Of a stretch of DNA of 64,000 nt, positions 14,401 to 27,242 are shown in pieces. The position numbers were made by a program, and so were the translations under genes. Under the pieces are notes generated by a model. That model searched no databases. It saw nothing but the letters and a program-made list of their open reading frames with translations, and had not been told where the DNA came from. Position 1 is the first letter of the stretch. Each line of letters starts with the position of its first letter. The DNA comes from Hypericum androsaemum (Eukaryota > Streptophyta > Magnoliopsida > Malpighiales > Hypericaceae). The stretch is from the NCBI GenBank assembly GCA_963995505.1, contig OZ023182.1, positions 6,502,707 through 6,566,706 on the forward strand, written 5' to 3'.

Positions 14401-15380
14401 ATTAATTGCAGCGAGAAAAAGCGAGCTAGAGTTTTAGAAAATCCAAATTTGAGGTGGATTCTTCTCCCAAAAAAATTGAGGTGGATAAAATTTTGTAAAA
14501 ATGGAAAAATTCTCTCAAAATTATTTAAACACGAATGTGTACGATACTCATAATAAAATTATTTGAGTCACTAATGCATGTCTTGTCATTGCAAATTTTC
14601 AAGACGATGTGGGAGTCTCTTTTTTCGTAGCTTCCACGGGACTTCTGCATAGAGATAAACCCCTACAGGTGGCTCTCGGCCAACATCTCTTCCACGATTA
14701 TTTCTGTTATTGGCCTACCATTGACAATGGCATTTGTGAAAGCTTGCTGGTTGCCGTGGCAATGACAGAACAATACCGCCTTTCGGCCTCTCGACTATAA
14801 TGTATATGATATACTTTTCATTTCATGTATGGATGTGTACTTAGATGATTTACGCGGATGTACTCATATGATTAGTGATACATATGACGCATGATTTTGT
14901 ATAGCGGTATCAACGTCAATACGGAGTTTGACCTTGTCGAGACGCTCTTTACCTCTTGTAGATTTTTTCCACAAGATTTTACCACAAGATAATTTTAATG
15001 ATGCTGGCGACCACAACCTCAAAATAAAGAATCCCATATCATAGTATACTCCATCACTATGATGAACTAGAGGGATATTCACTTAGAAAATTCAGTTTAA
15101 TCACTAATAGAATATTTATTTAATATGTATTTGCACTTTATTTTCGTATTCAAGTTTGCCTCGATTAAAAAAAGGCTAACTATTTCTCGATAATCTCTAC
15201 TTATTTTTAAAAAGCAAAAAAACAACAAAAGGAAAATAAATCCTTTACAGTTTAGAAACTTAAAAATAACGGAAATTGGTTCTAAACTAGGAAAAGAATT
15301 ACCGGAATTGGTTCCAACCGGAATTGGTTCCAACAAAAGGAAAATAAGTCCATTTCCGTTGCAATTTCTTCTTCTTCTTC
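14400..15380. other. Intergenic sequence upstream of the RING-CH pseudogene
   Basis: 14600-14800 holds a 63-codon open frame with no recognised family, probably chance. From about 15170 the sequence aligns with 32470-32630, the leader region of the intact RING-CH gene. A (CTT)n run lies at 15368-15390. Confidence 0.5.
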
Positions 15381-15390
15381 TTCTTCTTCC

Positions 15391-16893
15391 CGAATTTGCC
15401 TCGAGTCCGATTGCAAGCCTGGTAATTAATATTTTATTTTCTCTTTTAACTTTTTATTAAACAAGAAAAGAAAAGTTTTGATCTTTCTTCTGTTTATTGA
15501 TTGGGGCGACGTCGTTTTTGGGGTAGGTGGCGACTTGATATCACCGTGAATGTGTAAGGGTACCCAGCAGTTGGTCCACCGTCACTGCCTTGATCATTGG
15601 CGCTCCGTTAAAGTATTAATCTTTACTCTTTTTTTTGTTAAAGAGTTTCTGTGTTTTCAATTAGTGGGTAATAACTTTTTTTTGAAAATGTAAAAGTTGT
15701 ATTGTACATCAGAAAGACACCAAAGTCTTATACCAAACTTATCGAAATACAGATCTTTAGGTAATAGAGAAATGACTATCCTAGAAAAATGATAGACGAT
15801 TATTAGGACTAAAACTCTTAGGAGTATGATGAGATCACGGCCAAACATCAATAAGGATCAAAGCGCTTGGCACGATTTTTACGCGCCGATTCGTTGAATC
15901 GTAAAAGAATTGTTGAGTTAGTTTATTTGTTTTTCGGATGATGTAGGAAGGGTTTGCCTTCTCTCATTGCACCACTTGCAAGGCCCAGTTCCATCTGCGG
16001 GTGGCTCTGTCGGAGGACAACTCCTGGCGTAAAGCCAAGTTTAGGCTCTTTGTTACCCGCGATGTCTTCCTCGCTGTCCAGACCGTGAGCTCTTCTTTCC
16101 TAATTCGTTTAACTTTGCGTTTTGCTCGGTGGAATGACTTTGGGGTTTTAGGGTTTGTGTGCATGTCTCTGGCGAATGGAATGCTTAAAACTTAGAAGAG
16201 CTTGGTTGTCTGCAGATGATTGCTGTAATGGGCGGTGTTGCTTATCTTATGGACAAGGATGGAGCTTTCAGGAATTGGTTCAGTGATGGTTGGGATCGCA
16301 TACTGTCCAAGCATCCTATACCCTTCTACTATTGTATTGGTAATTCTCCCCTCTCTCTTTTTCCATGGCTGTTTCTGTAGGTTTATCCACGTCCCGTTTC
16401 ATTTGTGTTCTGCTCTACCCTGAATCCTTGTTCTTGCCGCCAACCGTTTGATTGTTGTTACTTTCTTAATAACATGTTGTCCGTCCTCCAGTTTCCTATG
16501 AAAGACAAATTGCGTCTATCTTTTGGTAACCACACTTTGCTTTCCTTTTGTGAGGCAAATCTACTACTGCTTGGTGTACTTGCCCTGTTTTCTGTGATAT
16601 ACGATTGGTGCCAGCTAGTGAGCATTCTTCTTTGTCGTCATACTACCTACACAATTCTTGTAAGAGCCATCCATTCCGTTATTTGATACCCTTTCCTGTG
16701 GATCTGAAGTTCCTTTTGAAAATATCCCATGACGTAGTTATCTAAGCCATTCACGGGAAAAGTGGGCAGTGATCACGGTTTTACTCCATTTTCTTCTCAT
16801 CTTGATTTTTACTTTTGTAGGGTTGTGTCTGTAGTCATCTTTGCCATTCGTGGCATAGCTTATGGCTTCCTGGCGGCCACCATGGCTATATAC
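15391..16893 (+). pseudogene. RING-CH ubiquitin ligase pseudogene
   Basis: A decayed copy of the gene at 32726-34821. About 239 bp, including the start codon and roughly the first 50 codons, are missing; the sequence passes directly from a CTT-rich leader into CGAATTTGCCTCGAGTCCGA. Exon 2 (from 15527) has TGC to TGA at 15547-15549, which turns a zinc-binding cysteine into a stop. Intron 2 carries about 300 bp of extra sequence. Exon 3 (about 15948-16084) lacks a short in-frame stretch, and a Trp codon has become Ser. Exon 4 (16216-16339) is well kept. Only about 65 bp of exon 5 remain (about 16828-16893), and exon 6 is absent. Repeat A copy 2 follows at once. Confidence 0.92.
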
Positions 16894-16899
16894 TTTTAG

Positions 16900-17660
16900 A
16901 TTAGATCCCTTTTTTACTTTTAGATCCCTTTTTTTAAAATTATAATTTTGGATATATAGAATTGTAGATGGAAATGGGATTAATTGTCACTCTAGTTGTC
17001 ATTGTCGCATTCTTATGTTGTCATTGTCACTCTAGTTGCTGTGATTAATTGTGCAACTAAAAAGACGTACAAAGCTTAGCTTCTAGAGGGTTTAATTTGT
17101 GGATTGGGACGGGCTATTTCTTGGTTGTAACGTCCAAATAAGTGACGCATGCGGTGGTTGATTTTCCTCCAAGTAGATAGTCTTCAGAGTTCATAGAGGG
17201 AAGAAGCGAAGTTTTTAAGCCCGGAAATGTCTCGGGTCAGGGTCTTAATATTCTTTCGCATCAATTCAATTCGTAAGAAAATTAAATTTACTCAAATTTT
17301 ATACTCAAATCGTACAAATGTAAAAAAAAATTATTGAAAAAATTATTCCTGAAATAAATTCTAGAGGTTCAGAAATTTGTTTGCAAAGTTTGGGGTTCAG
17401 TTATTGACTAACATATTTTCATTAGTTGATTTGAAAATTATAATTCAGAATTCGGATAATTTTTAAAATGCAATGAAAAACAGTCCATTTTGGTAATATG
17501 TGCCTTAATTGAATTGATTTAGTCAGATTAATGGGGAGTGGTTGAATCGTCAATTTCAAGAATTGGGTTTGCATCAACATCAGGATTTGGAGACGGTGCG
17601 AATGGAAAGCTACCTGAAAAACGGGCTTGGGCTCCAGAAAGGTAAAAGCCCCAAGTAATT
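16900..17660. repeat. Repeat A, copy 2
   Basis: A second copy of repeat A directly after the truncated RING-CH exon 5, without the MITE found in copy 1 or the hAT element found in copy 3. It implies that the locus was once at least three tandem units, or that unequal exchange deleted the end of the pseudogene. Confidence 0.85.
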
Positions 17661-18385
17661 AATTACAGCGAGAAAAGCCAGCTTAGACAATCCAGAAAGA
17701 GAAAAAACGGAGAGCTTTTGAAATTTGATATATTGTACTGTTAAGTCTTTAATTATTTAGTTTTTAAATTTTGAAAAATTGAACTTCTTAATTTTTAAGA
17801 TCAGCTTTCAGCTCAAATGACACATGCGGAGTACCAAAATATCCCCATCACTTTAAAGCTCCTAAATAACTATAAACATACTAAGCCAGCCTCGCGGTTA
17901 AAAAAAACTCACCTACCACACTCTTCTCCCTAATTATTCAGTTTGTCCACGATCTCTAACAATAAAATAAAATCAGCTACCTATCAACCAACATAAAACA
18001 ATTTTCATACTAATGAAAAAAACATAAATCACAAGGAAGCAAATGCATGTATTCATGTAAGTAGCCAAAAGTTCATCCAAAAGTAACCAATACTTTCAAT
18101 CAAGGTATCACTTGATTTAAATTATCCAAAATTGTTAATCGATTGGGTTGAATGAGATGGATAAGGTAGACTTATGTTAAAACTGATCGATCTTATTAAT
18201 CATGAGTTGAGCACATGTTTATATACATGAGTGAAAGAAGAAGAAAACTAAGTACAGTGTAGTTTACAGCTAATGTAATTAATATTAGTAGCCGTTAGGC
18301 TGAGTTCCAAGAACATAGACTCCATCTTCTAATACAGTTGAGTGAATCAACATGAAATATCCGTTGCTTATCATTGAGAGGTCAC
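17660..18385. other. AT-rich intergenic sequence
   Basis: No gene or clear repeat is recognised. Confidence 0.5.
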
Positions 18386-18389
18386 TAAT

Positions 18390-19165
18390 GGTTGAATTCG
18401 GATTATCCGAATTCGAACTCGTAATTTTGCTATCCGAATCCGAACAAACAACTATCTGATATCCGAACTTTTTTCGGATACGGATAATCCGAACTATCCG
18501 ATTTCTTATAAACGACTTCTCAAAAAAAATCTCGATTTACTAAGCCTATACAAGCACCTTCAAACTTGGACAAAAAAAATTACACTTCCCTTAAAATTAA
18601 AATCCAAATTTGTCGCCATTTATGGGTCTCATCCTCCTTTTCGCGAGGGAAGATGATAGAAGATTGGATAATGGGCTGCTTCTTCCGAACCTCCGAGTCC
18701 ACATGTATAGCCGACCAGATTGCTTGCAACTGAGAGACTAAGCTCATTAATTTTTTGCCTCTTGAGTTCTCTGTACACTGCTGCAATAAAGAGAGAGGAG
18801 AAGGATAAGATGCAAGTGAGGTCTTGGGAGTCAAGGTGCGTGAGTTTAGGAGTTGAAATTTTAGGGTTTACCTTTGATATTTGAGAAATATTTGAGAACT
18901 AGTATTGCTCAAAGTGAGTTTGGGGTTGAATTTGGTAATTGGTTTTGATGGGAGAAACAGAAAGAATGGTGCAAACTGGGCCTGGGCCAAGTATGTCTTG
19001 GGTTGGACTATTTTAGTTCGGATATCCGAAATTATAATTTTATTATCTCCATTCGAATCCAAATCAGAAAATTTTATTTCGAATTATCCGAATCCTAGTC
19101 TGAATATAAAATTATCCAAATTCGAATCCAAAAAAAATTTGGATTCGGACAACAGATAACAGATA
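18390..19165. mobile_element. Putative TIR element with TCGGATATCCGA subrepeats
   Basis: Both ends are rich in reiterated ATCCGAAT / ATTCGGAT words in inverted arrangement (18395-18500 and 19015-19155). Such subterminal repeats resemble transposase-binding arrays of plant hAT-like elements, but I could not define an exact end or a target duplication. The interior has no recognised coding sequence. Confidence 0.5.
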
Positions 19166-19796
19166 AAATGTTCACTCTTAAACAGTAGTATCAAGTGCTA
19201 ATTAGTATCAAGTGAATCAACATTAATTTAGTTTTACCTAATTATTTTATAGTTTTCTGATTGAAATTTTTTACCCATTATAATTAAGGTGAGTGATTTA
19301 GTAAAACGAAATTAAGGTGAGTGATTTTACTGAAGTGTTGAACCTATGACCATACTTTCAACAACCACACCTTAAACCAAATTGACCATATAGAATTCTT
19401 TGTTTAATTATTACAATTTAATTTATTTAATATAATATTTATGTTGAATAGTAGAATTCCTTGTTTTATTTTGGTTTACCTAATTATTTTATAGTTTTTT
19501 GATTGAAATTTTTTACCCATTATAATTAATGTGAATGATTTAGTAAAACAAAATTACCAAAATAAATTATTTAACTCAAGTATTGAACCTATGTGACCTT
19601 ACTTTCAACAATCACACCTTAGACCAAATTGGCCATTTAGAATCGAACCAATGACTATGAGTTAAGAGGTAGTGCCTTCGACCACCAAGACTAAAAGCGC
19701 ATTCTGCCTATTTTACCAAGATATGACTTTTTAAGTGATATCTTAGTCCAGCATACGACTTTTTCAGTCGTTGTCCTACGTAGACACCGAATCTAT
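19166..19796. other. AT-rich sequence with an internal ~170-bp direct repeat
   Basis: About 19230-19390 and 19470-19640 are imperfect direct repeats, sharing TTTTACCTAATTATTTTATA and an ACCTTA...CCAAATTG block. No gene is seen. Confidence 0.6.
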
Positions 19797-20191
19797 AAAA
19801 AAAGTACACTTTACATACTTGTGATTTCACCGATTTTACTTTCTGGACGTGTGGTTTCAATTTGGTAATTTAGTCCATGTGCTTTAAAATCTTTGACTGT
19901 ATACGGTTCACTCCGGATGATGGGGATGAAACGTCCACCTGGCTTGCCACGTAGGCTGATACGACTACGTTTTATCGTCTATGTGGCGTGTCGGATGGGT
20001 AAATCATGTATGAATTGTTGTTGGATAAGTTAACAAAATAATCCCAAATTTTTTAATGAAATTTGAAAACCCCACATCCTCCTTCTTCCCCCTTCCTCCT
20101 CCTCTCTCTCCTCTTCTTCCCCTTTCATCATCTTCAATCCAAGCTCCAAATCATACAACAGCATAATCCTTTCTCTAGTGTAAATTAAAAA

Positions 20192-21184
20192 GGGTAAATT
20201 ACTCTCAGACCCCTGGTATTTGGTATATTTTACGCTCGCCCCCATGTATTCCAGTAATTGATTAAAAACTCTCCGATGTTTGATTTTATTATACTCTCAG
20301 GCCCCTCACTGACGTCAGCGATCAATTTTTTTTAAGTAAATGACTTATATACCATTAACAAAAATTAATAAAAAATAATAAACCAATTAAAAAAATCCAT
20401 CTCCATCTCTCCTTCAACACCGGCCCCGACCTCGCCGAAGCTCGTTCTTCGATCTGGGTTTCTCCATGGGTTTTTGTCGATCTGTTCTTCGACGACGTCT
20501 CCCTCGCTCGACGATGAACCTCTCCCCTCCCGCCGATCTGTTCTTCGATCTGGGTTTGTCCATGGGTGTTCGTCGAGATCGATGACGTCTCCCTCGCCCG
20601 GCGATGAACCTCTCCCCTCCCGTCTCCCAAACACGCCCGAAGCCAAACCTCTCATACAATCCCCTCCCGCCGATCTGTCTTTCTTCTCCCTCTCACTCTC
20701 CACCGACCATCTCTGGCAATACCAAAGCTGGGGTCGTCGAGTTGCTATCACGGCCGTCAATTGGCCTCACTGGTTTGAACATCAATTGGATATCACTGGT
20801 TTAAACATCAAAAACCCATACTGTCACGACCGTCAATTGGACCCATCGTCGGATTTGGGTCTCCGACGGGAGCTTGAGGACGACAGGAACTGGTGGGTTC
20901 TGAGCATGTCGCCGTCGTCGGCATCAAGGCAGTCACGGTGAGCTCTTCGTCCCTGTTCTCGGCGTCAAGGCGGTTGTCGAGTTGCTGGGCGACGGGGTTC
21001 TCTTTGATGAAGTTTTTTCCAAGGGTATAACAGTCATTTCAATAAAAAAAATTGATCGCTGACGTCAGCGAGGGGCCTGAGAGTATAATAAAATCAAACC
21101 TCGGGGAGTTTTTAGTCGATTACTAGAATACAGGGGATGAGCGTAAAATATATCAAATACCAGGGGTCTGAGAGTAATTTACCC
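20192..21184. mobile_element. MULE-type TIR element, 993 bp, perfect 9-bp TSD
   Basis: TIRs of about 145 bp start GGGTAAATTACTCTCAGACC and contain ACTGACGTCAGCGATC. Target duplication AATTAAAAA is perfect (20183-20191 and 21185-21193). The interior is GC-rich and has an imperfect ~110-bp tandem duplication (about 20450-20630, sharing GACGTCTCCCTCGC and CGATGAACCTCTCCCC). It has no transposase. The interior may be captured host sequence, source not recognised. Confidence 0.88.
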
Positions 21185-21816
21185 AATTAAAAAACCCACC
21201 AAAAACAACAAAAAAGCCAAAAAATCAGATCTTTAAACTTAGGATCTAAAAATAACAACCCAGAGGGTGCATTTGGTACGTATTCTGGACATGACAGACC
21301 AGTACAGGACAGGGAAAGACAAGCTAGGACAACTTGTTTTTTGTTCTTGTCACATGTTTGGAAACGATTATCATTTAGGACAGCACAGAACAAAGTGTGA
21401 CCAATTTACCCTTCTTCTCCAAAAATTATTCTGTGTAAAACCCTAATTAAGCAACGACACTTCTTCAAATATTCTATGATAATCAAAAACATAAAACATT
21501 AATATTGGAGAGAAACCGAAACCCCTTTATTATTTTTACTCTTTCTTTTCGATTTTATACTTTAGTTTTTGTGTATAAGATAATTTCTTTTCGATTTTAT
21601 ACTATAGAGACAATGAATCTTCCATGGTGGTCACAGTTGTTTGTCGAAGAGGAGAGATTTGAGAAGACGTAGAGATAAAGAGGAGAGATTTGAGAAGATA
21701 TAGAGATAAAACCCATTAAACCTATCAAAGAAAAAGAGTCATTACAAGAAATGGAACTCATGAAGAAAAGAGAAAAAGAGGGTTAAAGAAGAATAATGTT
21801 GGAATATTCATGTCAA

Positions 21817-22086
21817 TGTTATGAATTATCTATAATCTAAGCATATGAATATAGAGAATAATAAGGAAGAGAGTAGAGAATGAAGTTCTCATTAATAAGT
21901 GTAGGATGTGTGTACAATTACAATGCTATTTATAGGCAATTACATCAATTAAACAATAACCCACTAAACTTTCTTTATGGTAAAGTGGAGGAAAACATGG
22001 AGTAGAACATGGAGATGAGGTGGAGGAGAATATGGAGGAACATTGGAGAACATGGAAGAAACATGGCATCCATATTATACATAATA
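21817..22086 (-). repeat. Copia 3' LTR
   Basis: 270 bp, TGTTATGAATTATC...TATTATACATAATA on the plus strand; preceded by target duplication GTCAA and followed by the polypurine tract. Confidence 0.92.
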
Positions 22087-22294
22087 CTCCCCCTTGGATG
22101 CCATTTGAATAATGTGCCTCATTAAAACCTTATTAGGAAAAACCCTATGGGAAAAATCCTAATCAAAGGAAAAAGAGTACATCATCATAAAATTATTGCC
22201 TCATTAAAACCTTACCCGGAAAACCCATTGGGACAAAACCGTGGTTAAGGAAAAAGAGTACAGTGTAAAATGATATCTCCCCCTCATGTCTACA

Positions 22295-22812
22295 TCATTT
22301 GAGATCTCTGAGTCGTTTTAGACCAATATTACGAACATGCTTCTCAAAAACTGCAGTAGTCAGGGATTTCGTGAACAAATCTGCCAAATTGTCACTTGAA
22401 CAAATTTGTTGAACACTTATCTCCCCATCTTTTTGAAGATCATGTGTGAAAAAGAACTTTGGTGATATATGTTTTGTCCGATCACCTTTAATATATCCTT
22501 CTTTTAATTGTGCGATGCATGCATCATTATCCTCATATAAGGTCGTAGGTATTTTCTTTTGAAAAGGTAATCCACAAGATTCTCGAATGTGTTTGACAAT
22601 AGATCTCAACCAAACACATTCTCGACTTGCTTCATGAATAGCCAAAATCTCAGAATGATTATATCAGGTCGTGTATGACCAGCGAGATACATTAGCGCAC
22701 CTATTGCACTAAGATATGGTACTTCAGGACCAAGAAATTCTTCACCATTTTCTTGAGGTCTGAAAAGGTCCTTTTTCACATCAAGTGACCTTATAACCAT
22801 TGAAGTGTTCAA
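22295..22812 (-). pseudogene. Copia RNase H and RT C-terminal fragments
   Basis: Two overlapping minus-strand frames. 22606-22812 encodes YLSAIGALMYLAGHTRPDI, the block after the RT palm in copia pol. 22295-22645 encodes the RNase H end, with TLYEDNDACIAQLKEG, KHISPKFFFTHDLQ and NLADLFTKSL. A frameshift at their overlap (near 22640) breaks the reading. Confidence 0.88.
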
Positions 22813-22819
22813 ATAATAG

Positions 22820-23640
22820 TCTTGGTTTAACCCTTAGATAATAAACCAGACAATCTCAACATATGAGGTACGTTGCAAGGATACTGCAACTACTTGTAAT
22901 GTGAAAATCGTAGTGGTAGGGTCCTTTCATTCACGAATACTTGATTAAGTCTAGAACATGATTATGTGTCTTTTTAAATAACTTAATCATATTATCTCAT
23001 TTAATTAATTGATCATATTGTCACTTTAGACACCATTCTAAAAGTGACGTGCATTGGCCAATGACTAACAATCCAATTAATCATGAGAAGATAAGTATTC
23101 TCTCCAAGTCTATTAGAGGAATGAATCCTATCCTTGGCTCAACTACCACGCACATATACTTCGTGATGTACCTGACACATTCATATCTACCCCGTCAGGA
23201 GTGCAAGCGTCGGTCATGTTCAAGGCCCATTACTCCGTACATGTCGTGCGTATTGACCTCAAGTCAGAGGACTACTTCACAACTTCACAAACCGATATTC
23301 CCGTAGGCACGTAAATAGAATACACCAAACGGTTTTTCGGTCGGGTATGCCAATACTTTCCAAAGTATCTGTGCATCCATCATGAAATAATTAGTATCTC
23401 GTAGTTGTGGGAACTACTACATCCTCTAAGGATATGATCCAGATCTCACACCAATCTCAATCGCATCATCGATATTCCATTCTCGATGATCATTGATTGG
23501 GACTATTTAAGAACTATGTTCATAGTCATCCGAGATCTCACATTCTCAATGACAACATTAGTTCATGGGAACATAAAGATGAATATATGCAAACAATCAA
23601 ACATTATATTCATTTTATGTAATGATTGATGCATAAAAAT
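22820..23640. other. Unidentified insertion or replacement in copia RT
   Basis: Coding similarity to copia RT stops near 23640 (after the PEGF block) and resumes near 22812. The intervening ~800 bp encodes no RT core, so the YVDD catalytic block is missing. The stretch looks like non-coding repeat DNA, perhaps an LTR-type insert, but I could not find its ends or a target duplication. Confidence 0.6.
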
Positions 23641-23881
23641 TCCTTTGATTAGAATCACGTACTTCTGGTACGTTGAATCCTTCTGGAATTCTCATATAAA
23701 TGTCACTATCCAGTGAACCATATAAATAGGCTATAACAATATCCGTAAGATGCATATTCAACTTTTCATGTACTGCCAGACTTATCAAATATCGAAACGT
23801 GATTGCATCCACCACAGGAGAATATGTCTCTTCATAATCAAAATCAGGTCTTTTAGAAAAAAACCTTGTGCGACAAGTCAT
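23615..23881 (-). pseudogene. Copia RT N-terminal fragment
   Basis: The minus strand encodes DFDYEETYSPVVDAITFRYL, then LTDIVIAYLYGSLDSDIYM and PEGF, the first conserved RT blocks of Ty1/copia (normally ...DVKTAFLNGDL-E-IYM-QPEGF). A frameshift separates it from the integrase frame that ends at 24020. Confidence 0.9.
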
Positions 23882-24019
23882 GCTATATATCTCACGACTT
23901 TATTTTTGCACAAATACTCATTTGTATCCTACGGGTTTCACCCCTTTGGGTGTGCGGACTACATGTCCGAAAACATCACGTTTCGCAAGTGAATCTAATT
24001 CAGATTTCATTGCATCTTT

Positions 24020-25936
24020 TCAATTTGGCCAATCTTTTCTATGCATGCATTCCTTGATAGATTTTGGCTCTAGATCCTCTTCACCTTCCATAATATTTAG
24101 CGCTACATGGTAGGCAAAAATATCGTCGACGATAACTTCATTTCGGTTCCATTTTTCTCCAGTCATAACATAATTTATTGAGATCTCATGATTATCACAA
24201 TGTTCAGGCACCTGATCTTCCATTGGAAGCGACTCATCTAGAGTATGCCCTTCCTTGATATTAATATTGACTGGGGACTCTTCAGGAGTCAATATATCCT
24301 CGATTTGACCATCTTGATATTTTGCTCCTTTTCTTTTACGAGGATTTTTATCTTTGGAACCAATAGGTCTACCACGTTTAATTTGTGCCTTATTTTCATT
24401 GGCAATAATTGATCGTCCTTCATGGACATCGATTCTAAAAGGAGCATTAGCAGCCGCAATATGTGACTTAGTCACTCTCTTTGGGTCAGCAAAAGCGTCC
24501 GGCAACTGATTAGCTAAATTCTGCAGATGAATTATCTTTTGAACTTCAAGTTCACTTTGCTTTGTGCGAGGATCTAAATAACACAATGATAATTCATTCC
24601 AGCTAATATCCTTTTCAGGCTGCTTAGTTTCTCCCCCTAATGTTGGAAATATTGATTCATCGAAATGACAATCGGCAAAACGTGCCATAAATATATCTCC
24701 AGTACGTGGCTCAATGTACTTTATTATTGATGGAGATTCAAACCCAACATATATTCCCAACCTTCTTTGGGGTCCCATTTTAGTGCGTTGTGGTGGAGCA
24801 ATTGGAATATAAACCGCACATCCAAAAATTCTTAGATGGGAAATATTTGGTTCCTGACCATGAACCAATTGTAATGGGGAGAATTCATGATAACTTGTTG
24901 GCTTGATGCGAATTAACATTGCTGCATCTAAAACAGCATGTTCCCAAGCAGAAATAGGGAGTTTTGCTCTCATTAGTAATGGCCTTGCAATTAATTGAAT
25001 CCGTTTAATAAATGATTCGGCAAGACCATTTTGAGTGTGAACATGAGCTACATGATGTTCAACGTTTATACCAATGGCCATACAATAATCATTGAATGTT
25101 TGAGAAGTGAATTCACCAGCATTATCAAGACGAATGGTCTTAATGGGATTATCTGGAAAATGAGCTCGTAATCGAATTAACTGAGCTAGTAATCTCGCAA
25201 ACGCCAGGTTGCGAGTTGATAATAAAGATACATGTGACCATCTAGTTGATGCATCAATTAATACCATAAAGTATCTAAATGGTCCACATGGTGGATGAAT
25301 AGGTCCACATATATCACCATGTATACGTTCCAAAAATTCGAGGGATGCAACGCATGACAATTCATTGGATAGAAAAATATTCTGGTTCCTTGAAGAATGT
25401 CCACATGAATTGTTAATAATTTTTTGCATCATTATTGACTCGGGATGGCCCAACCGGTCATGCCAAATTGCAAAATCAGTAAACTTCTGGTTTACTGTTG
25501 CATGTGCCTCCATTGCACTAATATACGTATAATATAAACCACATGAATAAGCGGGTAGCTTTTCCAACACGCACTTTTTACCCGAAATAATATTTGTAAT
25601 AGACAAATATTCTTTGTTTCCTTCATTTGTTGTCTCAACATGATACCCATTTTGGCGTATATCTTTGAAACTTAATAAGTTTCTTTGAGACTTAGGAGAA
25701 TATAATGCATTATTTATGCAAAAATTTGTACCTCCAGGTAATAATAAATTAGCTCTTCCGGAGCCTTCAATTAAATTCGTAGTACCTGATATAGTACTAA
25801 CATTTGCCTTTTGCATTTGTAAATGAAGGAAATATTTATCATCCTTAAGTATGGTGTGCGTTGTAGCACTATCTGCTAAACACAGATCTCTTTCTTGAGT
25901 AGATGAGCCAACTCGTGCTAATTCCATACTCTTCAT
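24020..25936 (-). pseudogene. Copia pol: protease, GAG-pre-integrase, integrase
   Basis: An open frame of 638 residues, the longest in the window. In order: the aspartic protease motif LADSATTHTIL (about residue 20), the pre-integrase block IWHDRLGHPESIMMQ, and the integrase core with its DDE residues in HGDICGPI, TIRLDNAGEF and HTQNGLAESFIKR. The GKR-like block RRLGIYVGFESPSIIKYIEP follows. One cysteine of the HHCC zinc-binding set seems lost (SCVAS). The frame stops before RT, and the element has no intact gag or RT. Confidence 0.93.
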
Positions 25937-27242
25937 AAAAAATTTATAAGAGACATTACCTTAAAATTAAGCACCGAAAATATGATAATGGAAAATGCCA
26001 GGAAATATACTTAAGAAATGAACAAGAACATGGATATTAAACTGCTATTCAATAAGAAAATCAGTAATATTCAAAATGAGTGAAGTCATTGAGGCCAAAT
26101 TCAGGGCTACCATCCATGTTCATAATGCCAGAGCCATAATCTTGATAAAGCTCAACTAGATACTTTGGTGCACAACAGGTGCGAGCTCAGTGGCCTTTGC
26201 ATCCACAATGATTAGATACTTTGGTGCACAACAGGTGCGAGCTCAGTGGCCTTTGCATCCACAACGATGACATGAATTTTCCATTTTTATTCCACTATCA
26301 CCATCTCTTCGTGGTTTCTTTTCTTTGTTCTCCCACTTCAGGTGGCGAAACGTGTTCTTAAAATTACCACCACAGTAACCATATCCTCCACAATCATTAT
26401 CATGTCCACGACCGTGACACCGGCTTATTAAATTTTGTCACATTCACTTCAGGGAATGGAGCATAACCAGTTGGACGGGCCTCTATAATTGAAATTTGTC
26501 ACATTCACTTCATGGAATGGAGCATAACTATTAAATTTTAATCCAGAAATTCAATTGCAATTAACCCAGGGACCAAAATGTTAGAGAATATTTTCTCTAA
26601 CATATTAGATTTGATTTATCATAGATAAATATAATTGAGATAAAATTATTATATAGACATAACACAAATATAAGGAAATAAATGATTAAAATGATATTCT
26701 GTCCTTATTTGAAAATACGAGGAAATATAAAGTACTAATCGGTAATTGTGTCCCCTTTCCTTCCCTCGTTCGGCGTGCATAATATCAGTTTAGTACCTAT
26801 ATGTTTGACGCGTGTGCAAGCGAGGACAAATTCGATGTTCAATGTGTAAACTTACAGTTCGGTCCCTAAAACTTTCTCGCGTGTGCGAATAAGGACATAA
26901 TCCTTATCCGCGTTCCAAAACAAAATTTCTCATAGGTCCCTAGAGGTTTCTAATCATTTTATGAAAGGACAACAGGAGGTTTTTTCATGAAAAATCTTTA
27001 CCAAATAAATCCGATTTTTGCAAAGAAAATTTTACAAAATTATTTCCTTTGAGAAAATCATTTATAAGCCAGAACTAAACTTCATATGTTTCAATAACAT
27101 TGAGAATCCAACAACAATGAATAATTTTATATGAGAATCTAACAAGAATGAATAATTATAAATTGTAAGAATACTTACAAAATTAAGCTCAATTCTTCTC
27201 AAGAAATTATTGAGAACTTGGTAGAGACTCGTGCTGATAACG
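25937..27242 (-). pseudogene. Copia gag remnant with duplicated zinc knuckle, and leader
   Basis: The minus strand near 26220-26275 reads CHRCGCKGH followed by TGA where Trp is usual, then ARTC, a CCHC zinc knuckle with a premature stop. A 56-bp direct duplication (26161-26216 and 26217-26272) repeats this segment. A second imperfect duplication of about 65 bp (TTTGTCACATTCACTTCA and following) lies at 26435-26525. 26560-27242 is non-coding leader, with the palindrome TTAGAGAATATTTTCTCTAA at about 26581-26600. Confidence 0.75.

Noticed and set aside
14609..14800. 63-codon frame upstream of the RING-CH pseudogene
   Set aside because: No family match and no splice context; length is within chance for this composition.
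20365..20941. 131- and 155-codon frames in the MULE interior
   Set aside because: Internal tandem duplication and GC bias explain the lack of stops; no domain seen.
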